DNA of 64,000 bases from Isoetes taiwanensis (lineage: Eukaryota > Streptophyta > Lycopodiopsida > Isoetales > Isoetaceae), in assembly GCA_021234155.1 (NCBI GenBank), contig JAJEKV010000056.1:7282618-7346617 (forward strand). Reading direction: 5' to 3'. The position numbers were made by a program, and so were the translations under genes. The notes under the pieces are model-generated. The model worked only from the letters and a program-made list of their open reading frames with translations. It searched no databases and was not told the origin of the DNA. Below, piece after piece: positions 22,355 through 34,071 of this stretch. How positions within the stretch are numbered: the stretch's first letter is position 1; the number at the start of each line of letters is the position of its first letter.

Positions 22355-25300
22355 AGTCTCTGTATGTTCATGGAATGTCAAAGGACCAAAAGGAATCAGT
22401 AGCAGCCTTAGATTGTTATAGACTGAGGAAGTGGATATAATATTTTTGTTAGAAACTTGGGAACACGGTTATGGTAGGATACCAAAGGTAAAAAATTATG
22501 AATTGTATTCTTTGTGGAACCAAAAACCTCAAAGAGGCCGCCCTTATGGCGGAATAGCTTGTTTCATGCACTCTAGATTAACAAATAGTGCATCATTGAT
22601 TTACACAGATGAAGAGGACAAGCATGTATTGGCCCTTAAGATCAAAGCATCTCTTATGCTTACAGAACGGGATGTGATCCTAGCAGCATGCTATATTTCA
22701 CCATCAGTCTACCAACGAGCGGATGGAGCATTAGCGAGACTAGGTCTCAAAATTTCAGAATGGCAACAAGCATATGAAGTCATGCTGGTCGGAGATTTGA
22801 ATGGTTGGACGGGAGAACTCCAGGCTCCAAAAATATATGTGGACTCGGAACCAGGGCTATTAAATATGGAGACATGGACTGATTTTGCACGTCAGAGTCA
22901 TCACAAAGAGCATAACATAGCAGGTCAGCAGGTCCTAAATTTATGTGCCTCACTCAACATGGTTATTTTTAATGGAGTTAAGCATCCATGCTCTGATGGA
23001 TTCACTTTTAGAAATGAGACCACAGCAGAATTTACATACTCAGTACTTGATTACTTGATAGGAGAGCCTCACATGATTGATAAGGTCCAGGATTTCAGAA
23101 TTGGCGACTTCATACCTGAAAGTGATCATGCTCCCATCTTGTTTAAGATGACTGCGCATAAAAATCAGCAAATGGCACGACATTATCATGGTACAAGGTA
23201 GATGGAATCTAAGAGACATGCTTTTCAACAGGAGGTCCTAAAGAGCCTACCTAATATCAGGTCACTAGCTAGCATCCATGCAAAGGCCCAGGCTCTCAAC
23301 GCTCTCTTGGTAGAAAGTGCAAAGAAGGCATATGGTGATCACCATAAGCGAACAGGGGCCCAACCCATGAATGCTTGGTATGACGAAGATCTGAAATCAG
23401 CCAAGAAATGCATTCATAACCCATCCAGCTTGCAGGCATACAAAAGATTAGTCAAGAAGAAGAAGCAATCTTGGATTCAGGCTCAACAAGAAAAACTGGA
23501 AAACAAAATGAAACACTCCAGTAAATGGTTTTGGAAGCAGCTCGCATCTCCAGCTAAGGCATTGGCTTTAACAGATCTCAAGGTTTGGAAAGCATACGCA
23601 ATCCATCTATACTTCAAGGGAGAAGCTAAATTGTGCTTACCGGAGGAGGCCAGACCCGGCTTTGTGGTCAATCTGGAAGATGTAAGAAAAGGGATTGAAT
23701 GTCTGGCTCGGGGCAAGGCACAAGACATAGATGGGCTAATTGCAGAACATCTTAAAGATGGTGGCATCGAGTTGGCTGGCCTGATTTCAGAATTGTTCAA
23801 TCAAGCCATTACAGATGGGTTTCCAGAGGCTTGGACAACGAGCCTGATACACCCAATACACAAACAGGGAGATACCTGGCTGCCAAACAACTATAGGACG
23901 GTTATGGTCAGCCCTATACTCGCTAAACTCTTTGGTAAGATCTTTGATTTGAAGCTTACAAACTGGGCAGAAGAGAAAAACATATGAGCACGAGGACAAG
24001 CAGGTGGTTCTTCCACGATAGATCATTTATTGACTCTTCGAACCATGATCGAAGAGGCCAGATCACATGGGAAACCATTACTATGCTGTTTTGTCGATTT
24101 TGCCAAAGCATTCGACACAGTACCTCGCCAGAAATTACTGCATTGCTTAACTCAGCTTGGTGTTCCATGTGAATGGATACAAGCCATTGGAAGATTGTAT
24201 GAATCTGTTCGAGGGAGAGTGGTGACTCCAGAAGGGATGTCTGACTTGATTATTAGTGATGTTGGTGTGGTGTACCCTTTCGCCCACGTTGTTCGGATTA
24301 TACATCGATCAACTGGAAGGCTTTCTTAAGCAATCTGGCTGCAACTTCCCACGATTATTCCATGAGTTAGTGATTCTTTTGCTATACGCCGATGACTTAC
24401 TCTTATGCTCACACACGGCAGTAGACCTGCAAAGGCAACTGGATCTGTTATATGAATTTTGTTCACAATTTGGGCTATCAGTTAACTTGGGAAAGACAAG
24501 AGTTTTAGGCTTTGGTATGCAGCCCGCTGATCTACTCTACCATGGAGAGGAGGTTGGGAAGTCTCAGTCTTATAAATACTTGGGACATGAATTGTTCACA
24601 GGACGAAAGCCTTGGACAAAGGGAGTGGATATCAGAATTGCAGCAGCTCTTAAGGCTTTTTACTCGATGGCAAACATATGCCGGCAATCCCACATCACAT
24701 ATTGGCCACTCCGGAAGAAGCTATTTGATGCATTAGTAACTCCAGTAATTCTATATGCCAGCAAAATTTGGGGGCCTTCTCTATGCAGATCAAAATGGCA
24801 AGAGATTGAATCAATACAGAAAACATGGTTGCACATGGCCTTGAAGGTAAAAAGGGCGGTCCCATATGAGTTACTGCTGTATGATAGCGGATCGTCCCCC
24901 CTGGAAATCCAATCGATGTGTACTCACTCATATGCCAAGCCCTTAATGCTGCTGCGCAGCTTGAAGCTGATGGCAAAGCTTGCTGGTATAGAGATGTTCA
25001 AAAATGGATGGCCCGAATTAATTTGAGTATTTCTCCTTACACAGATAAGTTTAAAGCAGATGCATTTTTAGCTTACTGTGGTGCCCCTTTGAAAAAGAAG
25101 CTTCAGTATTATATCAGGGATTTTAATCCGAGACGGATTCATACCATGCAACCATACCTATGTCTTCATAATGTGTTCCCAGGGCAGGTTCGAGCAATTG
25201 CACGAATTCGCCTCAGCTCCCATTCTTTAATGATTGAACGAGGTAGATGGCTAAACTTTGAGGAGAACCAAAGAATATGTGCTTGTGGGGAAGGGGTTGA

Positions 25301-25469
25301 AACAGAAAGACACGCCATTTACTTTTGCAAAAGACATGACGCTTTAAGGGCCAAGTATCCTATGATAGATTGGAGTTTACCTATGGATGAGCTATTCCAG
25401 CACCATTCCATCCTACCACACTTGGGGAATTATTTCCGAGAGATTCTTGACAACGCTGAACTTCATTAG
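22355..25469 (+). pseudogene. LINE B ORF2: endonuclease, reverse transcriptase, zinc knuckle (broken)
   Basis: The endonuclease begins with VSVCSWNVKGPKGISSSLRLL, then an in-frame TAG at about 22418, then EEVDIIFLLETWEHG. It continues with GGIACFMHS, MLVGDLNGW and SDHAPILFK. A stop at about 23199-23201 separates this from the linker and early RT (23202-23987: LIHPIHKQGDTWLPNNYRTV, MVSPILAKLFGK). After another stop come AGGSSTIDHLLTLR and motif A CFVDFAKAFDTVPR. A frameshift near 24270 leads to LSPTLFGLYIDQL and motif C LLLYADDLLL, whose two aspartates are intact. The C-terminal part (24918-25469) has ICACGEGVETERHAIYFCKR, a zinc-knuckle-like motif. It carries at least three stops and two frameshifts. 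Confidence 0.85.
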
Positions 25470-26042
25470 CATTAAAGTATTGCTTTCATTTTGCAATACG
25501 TTTTGAATGTACTAGAAACGGATGTTGTCCCATAGCCCTCGGGCTCCTGTGGACGTTAATAGACTTTATTATTATTATTATTATTACTAGTTGAAACATA
25601 CAAAATCTTTTGTGGGCCACCAACCACTAAAATTATTGATGGTACATACATACAAAATTATTATGTACATGATAATTGTATGTCACCTCATGGGTATAAA
25701 TATAACTGCATTTGAGTGCAGGAGGCATTCATTTGCAATGTCTCGGCGTCCAGGACCTGATAGCGATAGAGCGATGTTGCCTGCTCGAGCTGAAATATCG
25801 AATCCATTACTTGCTCCATGACCTACAATGATTTGAATAAATGCATAGTAAGAGGTATCCACCTTGATCCCTACTTGCAATCCATAGCTATGGGTCGCGA
25901 GATGGATTCCCGCGGTTTCCATCATGTTGTTATCCATCTCGTATGCAATAGCACCTTATTTGTATCTTCTTTTACATATGATAACTGTCTTTATGGTATA
26001 CATATTAAATTTACAATGCCATATTTCTATATTTATCTGTGC

Positions 26043-28963
26043 CTACCCTCCACAACCTCCACCACACCCTCCTCCACAACCACCACCACAACCTCCACCT
26101 CCATCACCACCTCCACCACATCCAGAAGCATCTGCTCCACCTCCACTAGCTATTGCATCACCACATGAGCCCCCTCCACATGTACTCGTTGTGTCAATAA
26201 TGCTCCCAATTATCATAAGACCAAGTCCTGTAGTGACTAGCCAACCAATGCTTGGCGCTCTTCTTGCTTTTTCTAAAGCATCAAATATTTTATTGATAAA
26301 CAGTCATAAATAACCAAAATAAACACATAACAATTACCTCGTTCAGTGTATTCGTTATATTTAGTGGGTGTAAAAGGAATGCTCTCACCAAACATATCAG
26401 ACATTGATCTTTCAATGACTGCTAATAAGAGCACTACAAATGCAATATCCTCCTCTGGTGATACCTATGAAGCCATAAAATGTTTAATGAAAGTATAATA
26501 AAATGTAAATAATAATCATATTTTAATACCTCCATAACTCCATATTTCCAATTGATTAAAGAAGTGGCTTTGCCATTTGGAGCATCACTGCCAAAGCGTA
26601 CCAATGTAAAAAATCCAATTTCTTGATCCTTGGGTACATTTCTCACCTCATATTGTAGCTTTCTACCTGCAAGAAGCTTTAACTAGAAGAATACCTTGTA
26701 CTTTAGAGATAGGTAGTACTTTAGAGAACAGGTGCTAAATTTCATACATACTCATCTCATCAAAAGAGAAGGATAAGTAAAACTCACTTGAGGGCCATGA
26801 TTGCAAGAAATTTCAAGTTGTGGATCACTATTATTTGTTTTCTTCACTGTAAGAATAATTGATCCACCCGATAATGACCAGTGGACACATCCTATAGCAC
26901 CATGTTCCACATTTGCCAATTGATATGCAGATTCCACTATCTCATCTGGGTAGACATGATAGAAGAAGGGACAGAAGAGTAACCATTAAAGACCAAGGTT
27001 ATATAGCATTGGAAAAATGTTGGAGTCAATTTATACCTGGAATAATAGTTCTTCTACCAGCAAACTTCCAACCACCTCGTAAAACATCAATTTTCTTACG
27101 ATGTTCCTCTATGGGTTTCAATTTCCATATACCTCCTCTCGCATATCTATAAGAAAAAATAGAGTTCATGCTCATGGCTTCTAAAAAATGTTGTTGATTA
27201 AACTTGCCTTGATCGGACAACAAATACTTGTTTTCTTGTATGATCGAACACAGTTCTTGTTTGCCAAAATCCTTTTGATGTTTGCCCTCTTTTGAATAAA
27301 CCCCCATGATCTCCAACAGGTTGGGACATTGTATTGTATAAAAAATAAGGGCCAGCAACTGGTGGAGTCACTGAAATTCCCACTCGCAAGCCTGCATTTC
27401 CCATTCCATATTTACGAATTGAGAACCATTTGTCGATAGATAAGGTTGGTGTTTTTAGGACCTCATCCCATAAGATTGAACAATTCCCAAGGGAGCCACT
27501 TGAACTCGAAAGTTCTAGATCAATTCCACTAGACACCTTGTCACATTGGAATTGCCATACCTTATTGAATATTGCATTCTCAGATGCTACTTGGGTAGGT
27601 TCCGTCCTAGAGTCTGGCCCTCCATTATGAGGTTTAAGTGTGACAAAAGCATTATTCCCCTTTACATGTCTTCCATGTAATACGGTAATATGGACCTATA
27701 TAACATAGTGGATCAAGGTAAAATTTTCTAGAATCATGGAAACGTGTGCATATTAAGTATTACCTGCAAGATTTGACTTTTTGTAACATGATATCTTTTA
27801 GATAAATTGGCATCAACAACATTTGGTCTAATGATTGGGCTATAAGTTGGAATAGAGGTTTCTTCTCTATGCATGCAACCAGCTTTGGCATAAACCATGC
27901 CATAAGTTGCCCTCCAAAGTTCACTAGTTTTCTTAAAACTACGATCAAGCTTTTGGCCAGGGCGTCTATCTTGATCGGTGTCATCATGTTCCAATGGTTT
28001 TCCAACAGCGAGGAGAATATCCTTTGCATACGTGACAGAATGGAGCTGATGGGAATGCCACATGAGATCAATATCATAGGTGGGCACGAAGAAATCTGCA
28101 CCAGGCATATCTTTTCTACATTTTTTAATCAAATGCAAAAATGCCTTGTATCTATGAAGGGACGCCTTCAAAAATAGAGATTCCAAGTAGTAAGGCTCTG
28201 AAACCTAACCTAATAAGAATTGAATTTGTTAAACAAATTATTTGAATTGAAGTGCAATTGCAAGGAAGCTTCACCTGATAGTAAAAGCCCTTTTGCCTTA
28301 GTACTGCCTCCTTGAGGTTGTATGTGATGAGGATTGAATGTTGGCCACTAGATTTTGGAAGGGATGGCTTCTCAGAGCTTGTTTGAAGTAAATCCAATTC
28401 AAAGGGTTCATTTGGATAGGACGAAACCCATAATTTTTTTGTCAAATCTTTGGCCGACTGTGCATCACTAACATCAGAATGGAGGAGTCTGCCAAAGAGC
28501 CTGTTGCAGTCTTGGGAATATTGAGTCTGATTAATGTAATCATTAAAATTAAACAAGCAAGTTTTAATTAAAGAAAAAATCTGGTTCATGGCGTACAAAT
28601 TAACTTACAGGATTAAGTCTGTGGCAATGCCAGATCCAAGAGCAATCAAGAGGGGGTGAAAGGCAAGTTGTAGACTCGCAATGGTCGCGCAACAGAGGGA
28701 GCCAACATTGCGTGTATCTAAGCAATAATTAGTGAAAAGATTAGCAATAGAGGAAAACTAGCAAGAGGATTAGCATAAAAATTAAACTAGTACCTTACTA
28801 TTGCTGTATCAACGGCATGGCCTTGGTATAGATGGGGAGCAACGGCCTCGATCTGGGCCAGGAACTGGAGCTGCAATTTGGCTGCAGCAACCAGGTCGAC
28901 CGTGATGTCGATTTGTTGGGCTGCCTCCCATTCCTTATCCCAGTCCTCTGCTGACTCTTCCAT
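26043..28963 (-). CDS. GRDP: Glycine-rich domain-containing protein (GRDP, DUF1399 family), 10 exons
   Basis: Exons, minus strand 5' to 3': 28963-28794, 28717-28609, 28526-28275, 28204-27764, 27695-27208, 27146-27037, 26945-26788, 26682-26530, 26464-26338, 26272-26043. They sum to 2,238 nt in consistent phase (745 residues) without a stop. The protein starts MEESAEDWDKEWEAAQQ. It has the family's N-terminal block (DLVAAAKLQLQFL, RYTQCWLPLL, DCSWIWHCHRLNP), then FYYQVSEPYYLESLFLKA, RYKAFLHLIKK and the DIDLMWHSHQLH motif. A C2-like middle (VHITVLHGRHV) follows, then GLMIIGSII as part of a likely membrane helix, and a Cys/Gly-rich tail (GGGCGGGCGGGCGG). Plant GRDPs are linked to development and stress responses, with unclear biochemistry. 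Intron 5 has a GC donor. The start was chosen as the first ATG in frame with the conserved block. This is the only clearly intact host gene in the window. Confidence 0.93.
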
Positions 28964-28975
28964 TACCCACAACAC

Positions 28976-31061
28976 TAATGTTCAAAATGGCAATTTTGGC
29001 TATCAATTTAAAGCCTTGGTGAAGTTTCGTCCATCTTGGCGTAGTACATTATTTTAGCTTATAAGCATTATAAGCAAGTAGCAATAATATATTTTTTACG
29101 TCATACAAGATGATAGCATCTCATAGGGTCATATAATGGAGCTCGAAAATGCTATATAAGTCCCTACCAACAAAAATTTTAGCATATCCCTTACCTAATC
29201 GTGGCTTGAGGCGAAACAAAAAAATAAGTAAAAATTATGTAGTCAACTGCATCCATTACCATTTAGGCACACATTGCATTGTCAGAGTGCAGAATTTCAG
29301 CTTTAGATAATTATGTTGTGAGTGATCATGTCTGGAAATTACATATCCCCTAAGAATTTTCAAATATTCAACCACTCGTATGTCGTGCTAGTACTTAATA
29401 AGTATACTTAACATCTAACATGGAATAAGCATCAAAGTGATAGGGTGGTTCAAGGAGGGTTTATTCGTAGAAAAAATCAAAAGATAGGGTGGTTAAGGGG
29501 AGGTTTATTCTAGTTGTACTATCCATACCCACATATTCGAACATATCATGAAGATATAAAAAGGAATAAATTTAAAATTGTTACTACAAGAAAGTCAAAA
29601 GTCAAAATCTCTTCGAATTTAGCCTAGTGGTAGCGTCCTAGTTTAAACATGAATAAGTCTGGAGCATATACAATATGAACTAAATGTAAAGTGGTCCGCA
29701 ATGAAGAAGTATATTCATACAACATAAACCATTACATTTTACAGTTTCAATAAAATCCCCTTCTGAAACCCCTTTCTGTTTGGGTACATATTCATACAAG
29801 GGGTGACTTCGGCCATCTTAGGGAATAAGAACACTTGTTCATAAGAAAGAGACTATAGGTGGTTGGTCCTTTAAGGTGTTAGATTTTGCTTGTATAATCT
29901 CATATTGCAAACATATTTAAAGCTTGTGATTATATATGCTAGCATACAAATTGCCTAACCTACTTTAACTTTTCAATATGCTTTGTTAAGTTGGTTCATA
30001 TTAAGTGTATAATATATAGCACATATCAACTTTCAAGACTTGTTATTGCAAATGCTAGAAAATTTTGCCGCATCTTTATTTAGTAATCAAAAACAAATAT
30101 TAAATTGCAAACAAACTTTCGAAGCACACTTTCACATATATCACTCTTATATAATGCATTTTCATTTTCTGTCCTCCATATTTTGTTTGCTGCATTTTCT
30201 TTGTAATTGACTCTCTTGCTAACAAGTGTCGTGTTTAAGCCTTCTATTTGCATCTCCTTACATGTGACGTCATATTTCCCCTTCTTGCTCTTCAAGCAAT
30301 CCGGCCTGCAGAGCAAGCAATCCGGCCCTGCTCAATATGTTGAATCTGGCGCAGTATTATAGCATCCAAGCTTTTACCCACGAAAAGTCTAGCAAAAAAG
30401 TCTAATGCCAAAGGCGGACTTCTTCCTTGCTTCTATTTCTCAGCTCGGGTGTTTGTTTTGGATGCCAAGGAGTGTGGATTATAGAGCGCATGGTGGTTGC
30501 CGGAGTTGGAGCGGAATTGGGCTGTGTTTGCAGTAGCATTACCGGACCTTTTTGAGTAGAGATTTGCAGGTGCTTTCTTGCTTTAGGAGCTTCCCTGGAC
30601 ATACCGAAAAAGGTGGATTTATGTTGAAAAAAAAAAAGACAGGAACAAGGATTCTTCTCATTTTGGAGTGCAAAATTTTCAATCTTTGTCTTTGAGTGTC
30701 TTTGAAGTTTTAAGCTTCTCGTTTTCTGGGAGCTTTCTGTCTGTAAAGATGGTTTAATCTCTCGTAGGAGTCGTTTCTCATCACAACAGCTCCCGGAGTA
30801 CGAGCATTAAGGGCATTGAGAACGAATTTTTGGCTCTGCATAATGATTAGTTGAATTGCGTTGATCAGCTGTTAAAATGGAGGTTCTTCTTCAGGCCCTT
30901 ATACTGCTTTCGTGATACTTAACTTCCTTGGCATTCGACCTGATCATCTAGTTGAGGTACGTCTGGTAGTTCATAGATCTATTAGAAAGGAACGAAAGGA
31001 ATTTTTGTAGTTAGATTCTGAAGAATCGAGATTTTTGAGTTTTGAGCTCTGGCCGCTCTTC
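28976..31061. other. AT-rich intergenic region upstream of the GRDP gene
   Basis: No assignable gene is visible. The first few hundred bases upstream of the GRDP start should hold its promoter; several TATA-like AT runs occur near 29070-29100, but none can be singled out. A box-A-like phrase (tttagcctagtggtagcg, about 29620) without a matching box B may be a SINE remnant. The phrase gcaagcaatccggccctg is duplicated at 30290-30335. A short exon-like stretch at about 30888-30955 (TAFVILNFLGIRPDHLVE, followed by a GT donor) is open, but I do not recognise it. Confidence 0.45.
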
Positions 31062-31093
31062 CTTGTGCGTAATTAACTGATATCAACTACATT
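31062..31093 (+). repeat. Target-site duplication of LINE D, left copy (32 bp)
   Basis: The 32-bp sequence beginning cttgtgcgtaattaactg recurs at 32149-32180 with a single G/A difference. The two copies bracket LINE D exactly, as expected from target-primed insertion. Confidence 0.9.
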
Positions 31094-32148
31094 TGAGCTC
31101 TGGTCTTAGTGGAGCCTGTCCTTTTATACGGGGTTGAAGTATGGGGCCCAGTAGTATCCCTCGCTACTTGGAATGACTTGGAGCAGGTGCAGAAAGCCTT
31201 CTTGGTACGAGCACTAGGGGTGAAGTCCACAGTCCTATATCAAATTCTACTGCAGGAAACAGGATTCTTGCCTCTTCAGAGGGCGGCCCTTGATCGCCAC
31301 ATTGTCTATTTTCAGAAGGTGGTCAACATGGACGATGATCGTCTCCCAAAACTAGCTTATATCATGGCAATGGGGCCACAACGCCTCAAGGCCTACTGAG
31401 GGAAAAGAGAGCTCAATGGATGGCTAGATGGAATGTGCGAGAGCACAGTGCATACATGTGCAAACAGAGGCGGTCGCCATAGCTTGAGGCAATATCTTGA
31501 CGCTTGCTTCATCGCCAAGCTTTGGGATGCCGGCGCCCTTGAACAGTCAAGACAAAGACACTACCCGGGCCGCCACATAAATCCCACATTGGAACGAGGC
31601 CCACAATGCTACCTGCGCACCCACTTGCCCATGAAAAGACGCGGACTCATTGCCTCCATTCGCATTGACAGGGCATCATCATCTTCAATTGAGACAGCAG
31701 TGCAGATGGATTGGTGAGCCACGCCGGGGCGAGCTCTGTCAATGCCGCCAAATGGGAGTCATTGAGGATGAATCTCATACCCTTCAAAGTTGCCCAAAGA
31801 TATGATCAAATCCGGACGCTTATCTTTGAGTTGGTCGCCTGCCCAGCCGCTACATGTGACATTGAGCACGGCATCCGTACGGATGCTAGGATACCTTCAG
31901 GAGGTCATGGACATGCGAGATCAGCTATGTCCTCGGGCACGCACTTGACATATACATACACATTTATTTCATGATGATGTATACTTGTACAGTTTGACAA
32001 CATTCTTATTACTGCCACGGTTTTTCCCTCGAAAACCCTTCGGGGCGGGGGTTTTTTAACCCGGACAGTAATAAGTTTGCTGCGCTCCTTCTGGGTCCCA
32101 TAGGCCGATTGGTCTCAGTGGACGATAAAAAAACTATTCTATTCTATT
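31094..32148 (+). mobile_element. LINE D, 5'-truncated, C-terminal ORF2 part and 3' UTR
   Basis: The coding part begins in the RT thumb (VEPVLLYGVEVWGPVVSLAT, WNDLEQVQKAFLVRALGVKS) and runs through LLQETGFLPLQRAALDRHI to several stops after 31399. Further blocks follow up to about 31974, including HVTLSTASVRMLGYLQEVMDM in another frame. The 3' UTR (about 31975-32148) has ccctcgaaaacccttcgggg and ggtcccataggccgattggtc, then ctcagtggac, and a (CTATT)n-like tail. It is closely related to LINE C, which lies in opposite orientation 90 bp away. The 32-bp target-site duplication proves it is a separate insertion and not half of an inverted duplication. Confidence 0.88.
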
Positions 32149-32180
32149 CTTGTGCATAATTAACTGATATCAACTACATT
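32149..32180 (+). repeat. Target-site duplication of LINE D, right copy (32 bp)
   Basis: This is the partner of 31062-31093 and differs at one position (gcataatt here, gcgtaatt there). Confidence 0.9.
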
Positions 32181-32688
32181 ATTTATTCTAATGGACTGGA
32201 TATTGTCTTTAAGGCCCTCATTAACATAAGCCGCATATTACTGACACGATTAAAAAACCCCTGCCCCGAAGGGTTTTCGAGGGAAAAATCTTAGCAGTAA
32301 TAAGTATGCTGGTACGCTGTATAATTGTATAGGACAGTTCAATACCGTCCCGGAGGACACAACTGAGTCCGTGCATCCATAACCTCCTGGAGGTATGACC
32401 CCAACAAACCCACTGACACCGTATTCAATAACTCATGCAACGGTTGGCCAGGCACTAGTAATCGAACATACCGCTCTCGGATATGGGCAAACACTGGGCA
32501 GATCTGGAGGGCATGACATTCATCCTCAATGGCGCCCTGGTGGCAACACTGGCAAAGCCTTTGCTCCCGTGCTTCCTAAGCCCAACGTCCTGTCTCAATG
32601 CGGAGGCGATGTGCACCCGTGCGAATGGAAGCAATAAATCTGTGCTTCTTCATGGGCAACTGGGTGTACAAGTACTGTTGTGGGCCTC

Positions 32689-33297
32689 TCATGAGCCTAG
32701 GATTGACTTGCTGCTGAGGAAAGTAGCATCTAGGTACAGGTTAAGTGCCTTGTGATCTTTCTTTGTCCTTACATGTACGCATCTGTTTGCCTGTACACCC
32801 CAGCATGAGAACCACTGAGCTTGCTTGCCCTTCCAGCAGGCTTTCAGGCGTTGGGGACCCATCGCCATGGCCAAAGCAAGGTTGAGCAAACATGTATCAC
32901 CCATAGCGACCACCTTCTGGAAGTAAATGATATGGCGTTCCAATCCAGGCCATTGAAGGGGTAGAAAACCTGTCTCCTGGAGTAGGATCTGGTATGGAAC
33001 TGTGGACTTTACCCCAAGGGCTCGTGCCAAGAAGGCTTTCTGCACCTGCTCGAGGTCATTCCAAGTGTTGAGGGATATCACCGGACTCCACACTTCTGCC
33101 CCATACAAGAGGACCGGCTCGACCAAGGCTCGAAACAAGTGTGACTGGTAGCCCCATGCATACAACTCTGCCTTGTGGCTGTTGTTCTGCATGGCATATA
33201 GTGCTTTCCAACCCGCCGTGACCCGCAACCTGATGGCAGCATCCCAATGGGTGGTAGCAGAGAACTCGATCCCCAAGTACTTGTAGGTCGGAGCCAC
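32689..33297 (-). pseudogene. LINE C ORF2: RT thumb and C-terminal part
   Basis: The frame encodes VAPTYKYLGIEFSATTHWDA, LYAMQNNSHKAELYAWG, then LVEPVLLYGAEVWSPVISLN and LLQETGFLPLQWPGLERHI. The last part parallels LINE D (31109-31399) block by block, so the two are copies of one family. The frame ends at 32689. A neighbouring frame (33056-33463) carries PENMQHHLDALDAFCRFTGM and QVNLTRTR, the segment directly after motif C, so a frameshift lies between the two near 33300. Confidence 0.85.
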
Positions 33298-33451
33298 CTC
33301 TACATCTTGTCCCTGGTAAGTGAATGAGGGAAGCCTGACGGGATGATGAAACTAGCGGCACCCTAGTTCTGGTCAAGTTAACTTGCATGCCAGTGAAGCG
33401 GCAAAAAGCGTCAAGAGCATCCAGGTGATGTTGCATGTTCTCTGGAGTATA

Positions 33452-34071
33452 GGTTGACATCATGGAATAATTTAAGGGCTAAGCATAGCTGTTTGGCGAT
33501 TTTTTAGCACATTTTCAAAAAACTTTGGCTAAAGTAAATGGAAAAAATGGAAAAATAATAATAATTTTAGCTTAACTTTTTTCGGAACTGCACCAACCCT
33601 GGAGCTCTTTAGCCAAACACTAGAAAGTAAGAGAGTGAAATTTTGTATTGTTTAGCTAACCATAGAAACTTTTAGAATGAATTTCGGGCTAGTTTAGCTA
33701 ACATCATTCTACTTTATACGAAATATATAATTAGTGGTTTAGTTTCTAGCATTATGAATTGATTTGAGTCCTACACTTTGCTAATTAGCATTATTTTAGA
33801 ATGTTTTCACAAAGAAAATGACTAAAATAAGTGGAAACAATTGAAAAAAAGTATAGTAATTTGGCTTAATATTTTCTGTTGGCCATATCATAGAAATTTT
33901 TGGAATGATGTTTGGGTTAGTTTAGCTAAATACTAGAAAGTATGAGAGGAAAAATGTGTAGAGTTTAGCTAAACCACAGAAAGTTTTGGGGTTAATATCG
34001 AGCAAGTTTAGCTAAAGTCATTCTGGCTAATAAGAAATATGCGATTAGTAATTTATTCCCTGGTTGACATC
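33452..34071. mobile_element. 600-bp MITE with 10-bp target-site duplication in LINE C
   Basis: The element occupies 33462-34061. The sequence ggttgacatc precedes it (33452-33461) and follows it (34062-34071). Its ends are inverted: atggaataattta on the left, agggaataaatta when the right end is read from the other strand. Inside, a segment of about 100 bp is duplicated (about 33615-33715 and 33920-34015; shared phrases include actagaaagta.gagag and gtttagctaa). It is AT-rich with no coding capacity. A 9-11-bp duplication fits Mutator-like elements, but the terminus lacks the usual MULE sequence, so the superfamily is open. Confidence 0.88.

Larger units (their letters stand above)
21240..25590 (+). 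mobile_element. LINE B, near full-length, with ORF1, broken ORF2 and (TTA)n tail
   Basis: The element starts in a purine-rich leader (about 21250-21590, almost only A and G on the plus strand), has an L1-type ORF1, an ORF2 with endonuclease, RT and a C-terminal zinc knuckle, and ends with a (TTA)n tail at about 25564-25588. Just before the tail lies gtcccatag..ctcctgtggac, a motif shared with other LINE ends in this window. I did not find a convincing target-site duplication, so the 5' limit is approximate. Confidence 0.85.

Noticed and set aside
25683-25937. 84-codon minus-strand ORF downstream of GRDP
   Set aside because: It lies in the presumed 3' UTR region of the GRDP gene and has no recognisable feature.
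25924-26313. Plus-strand proline-rich open frame (PPPHPPPQPPP)
   Set aside because: It is the antisense of the Gly/Cys-rich last exon of the GRDP gene.
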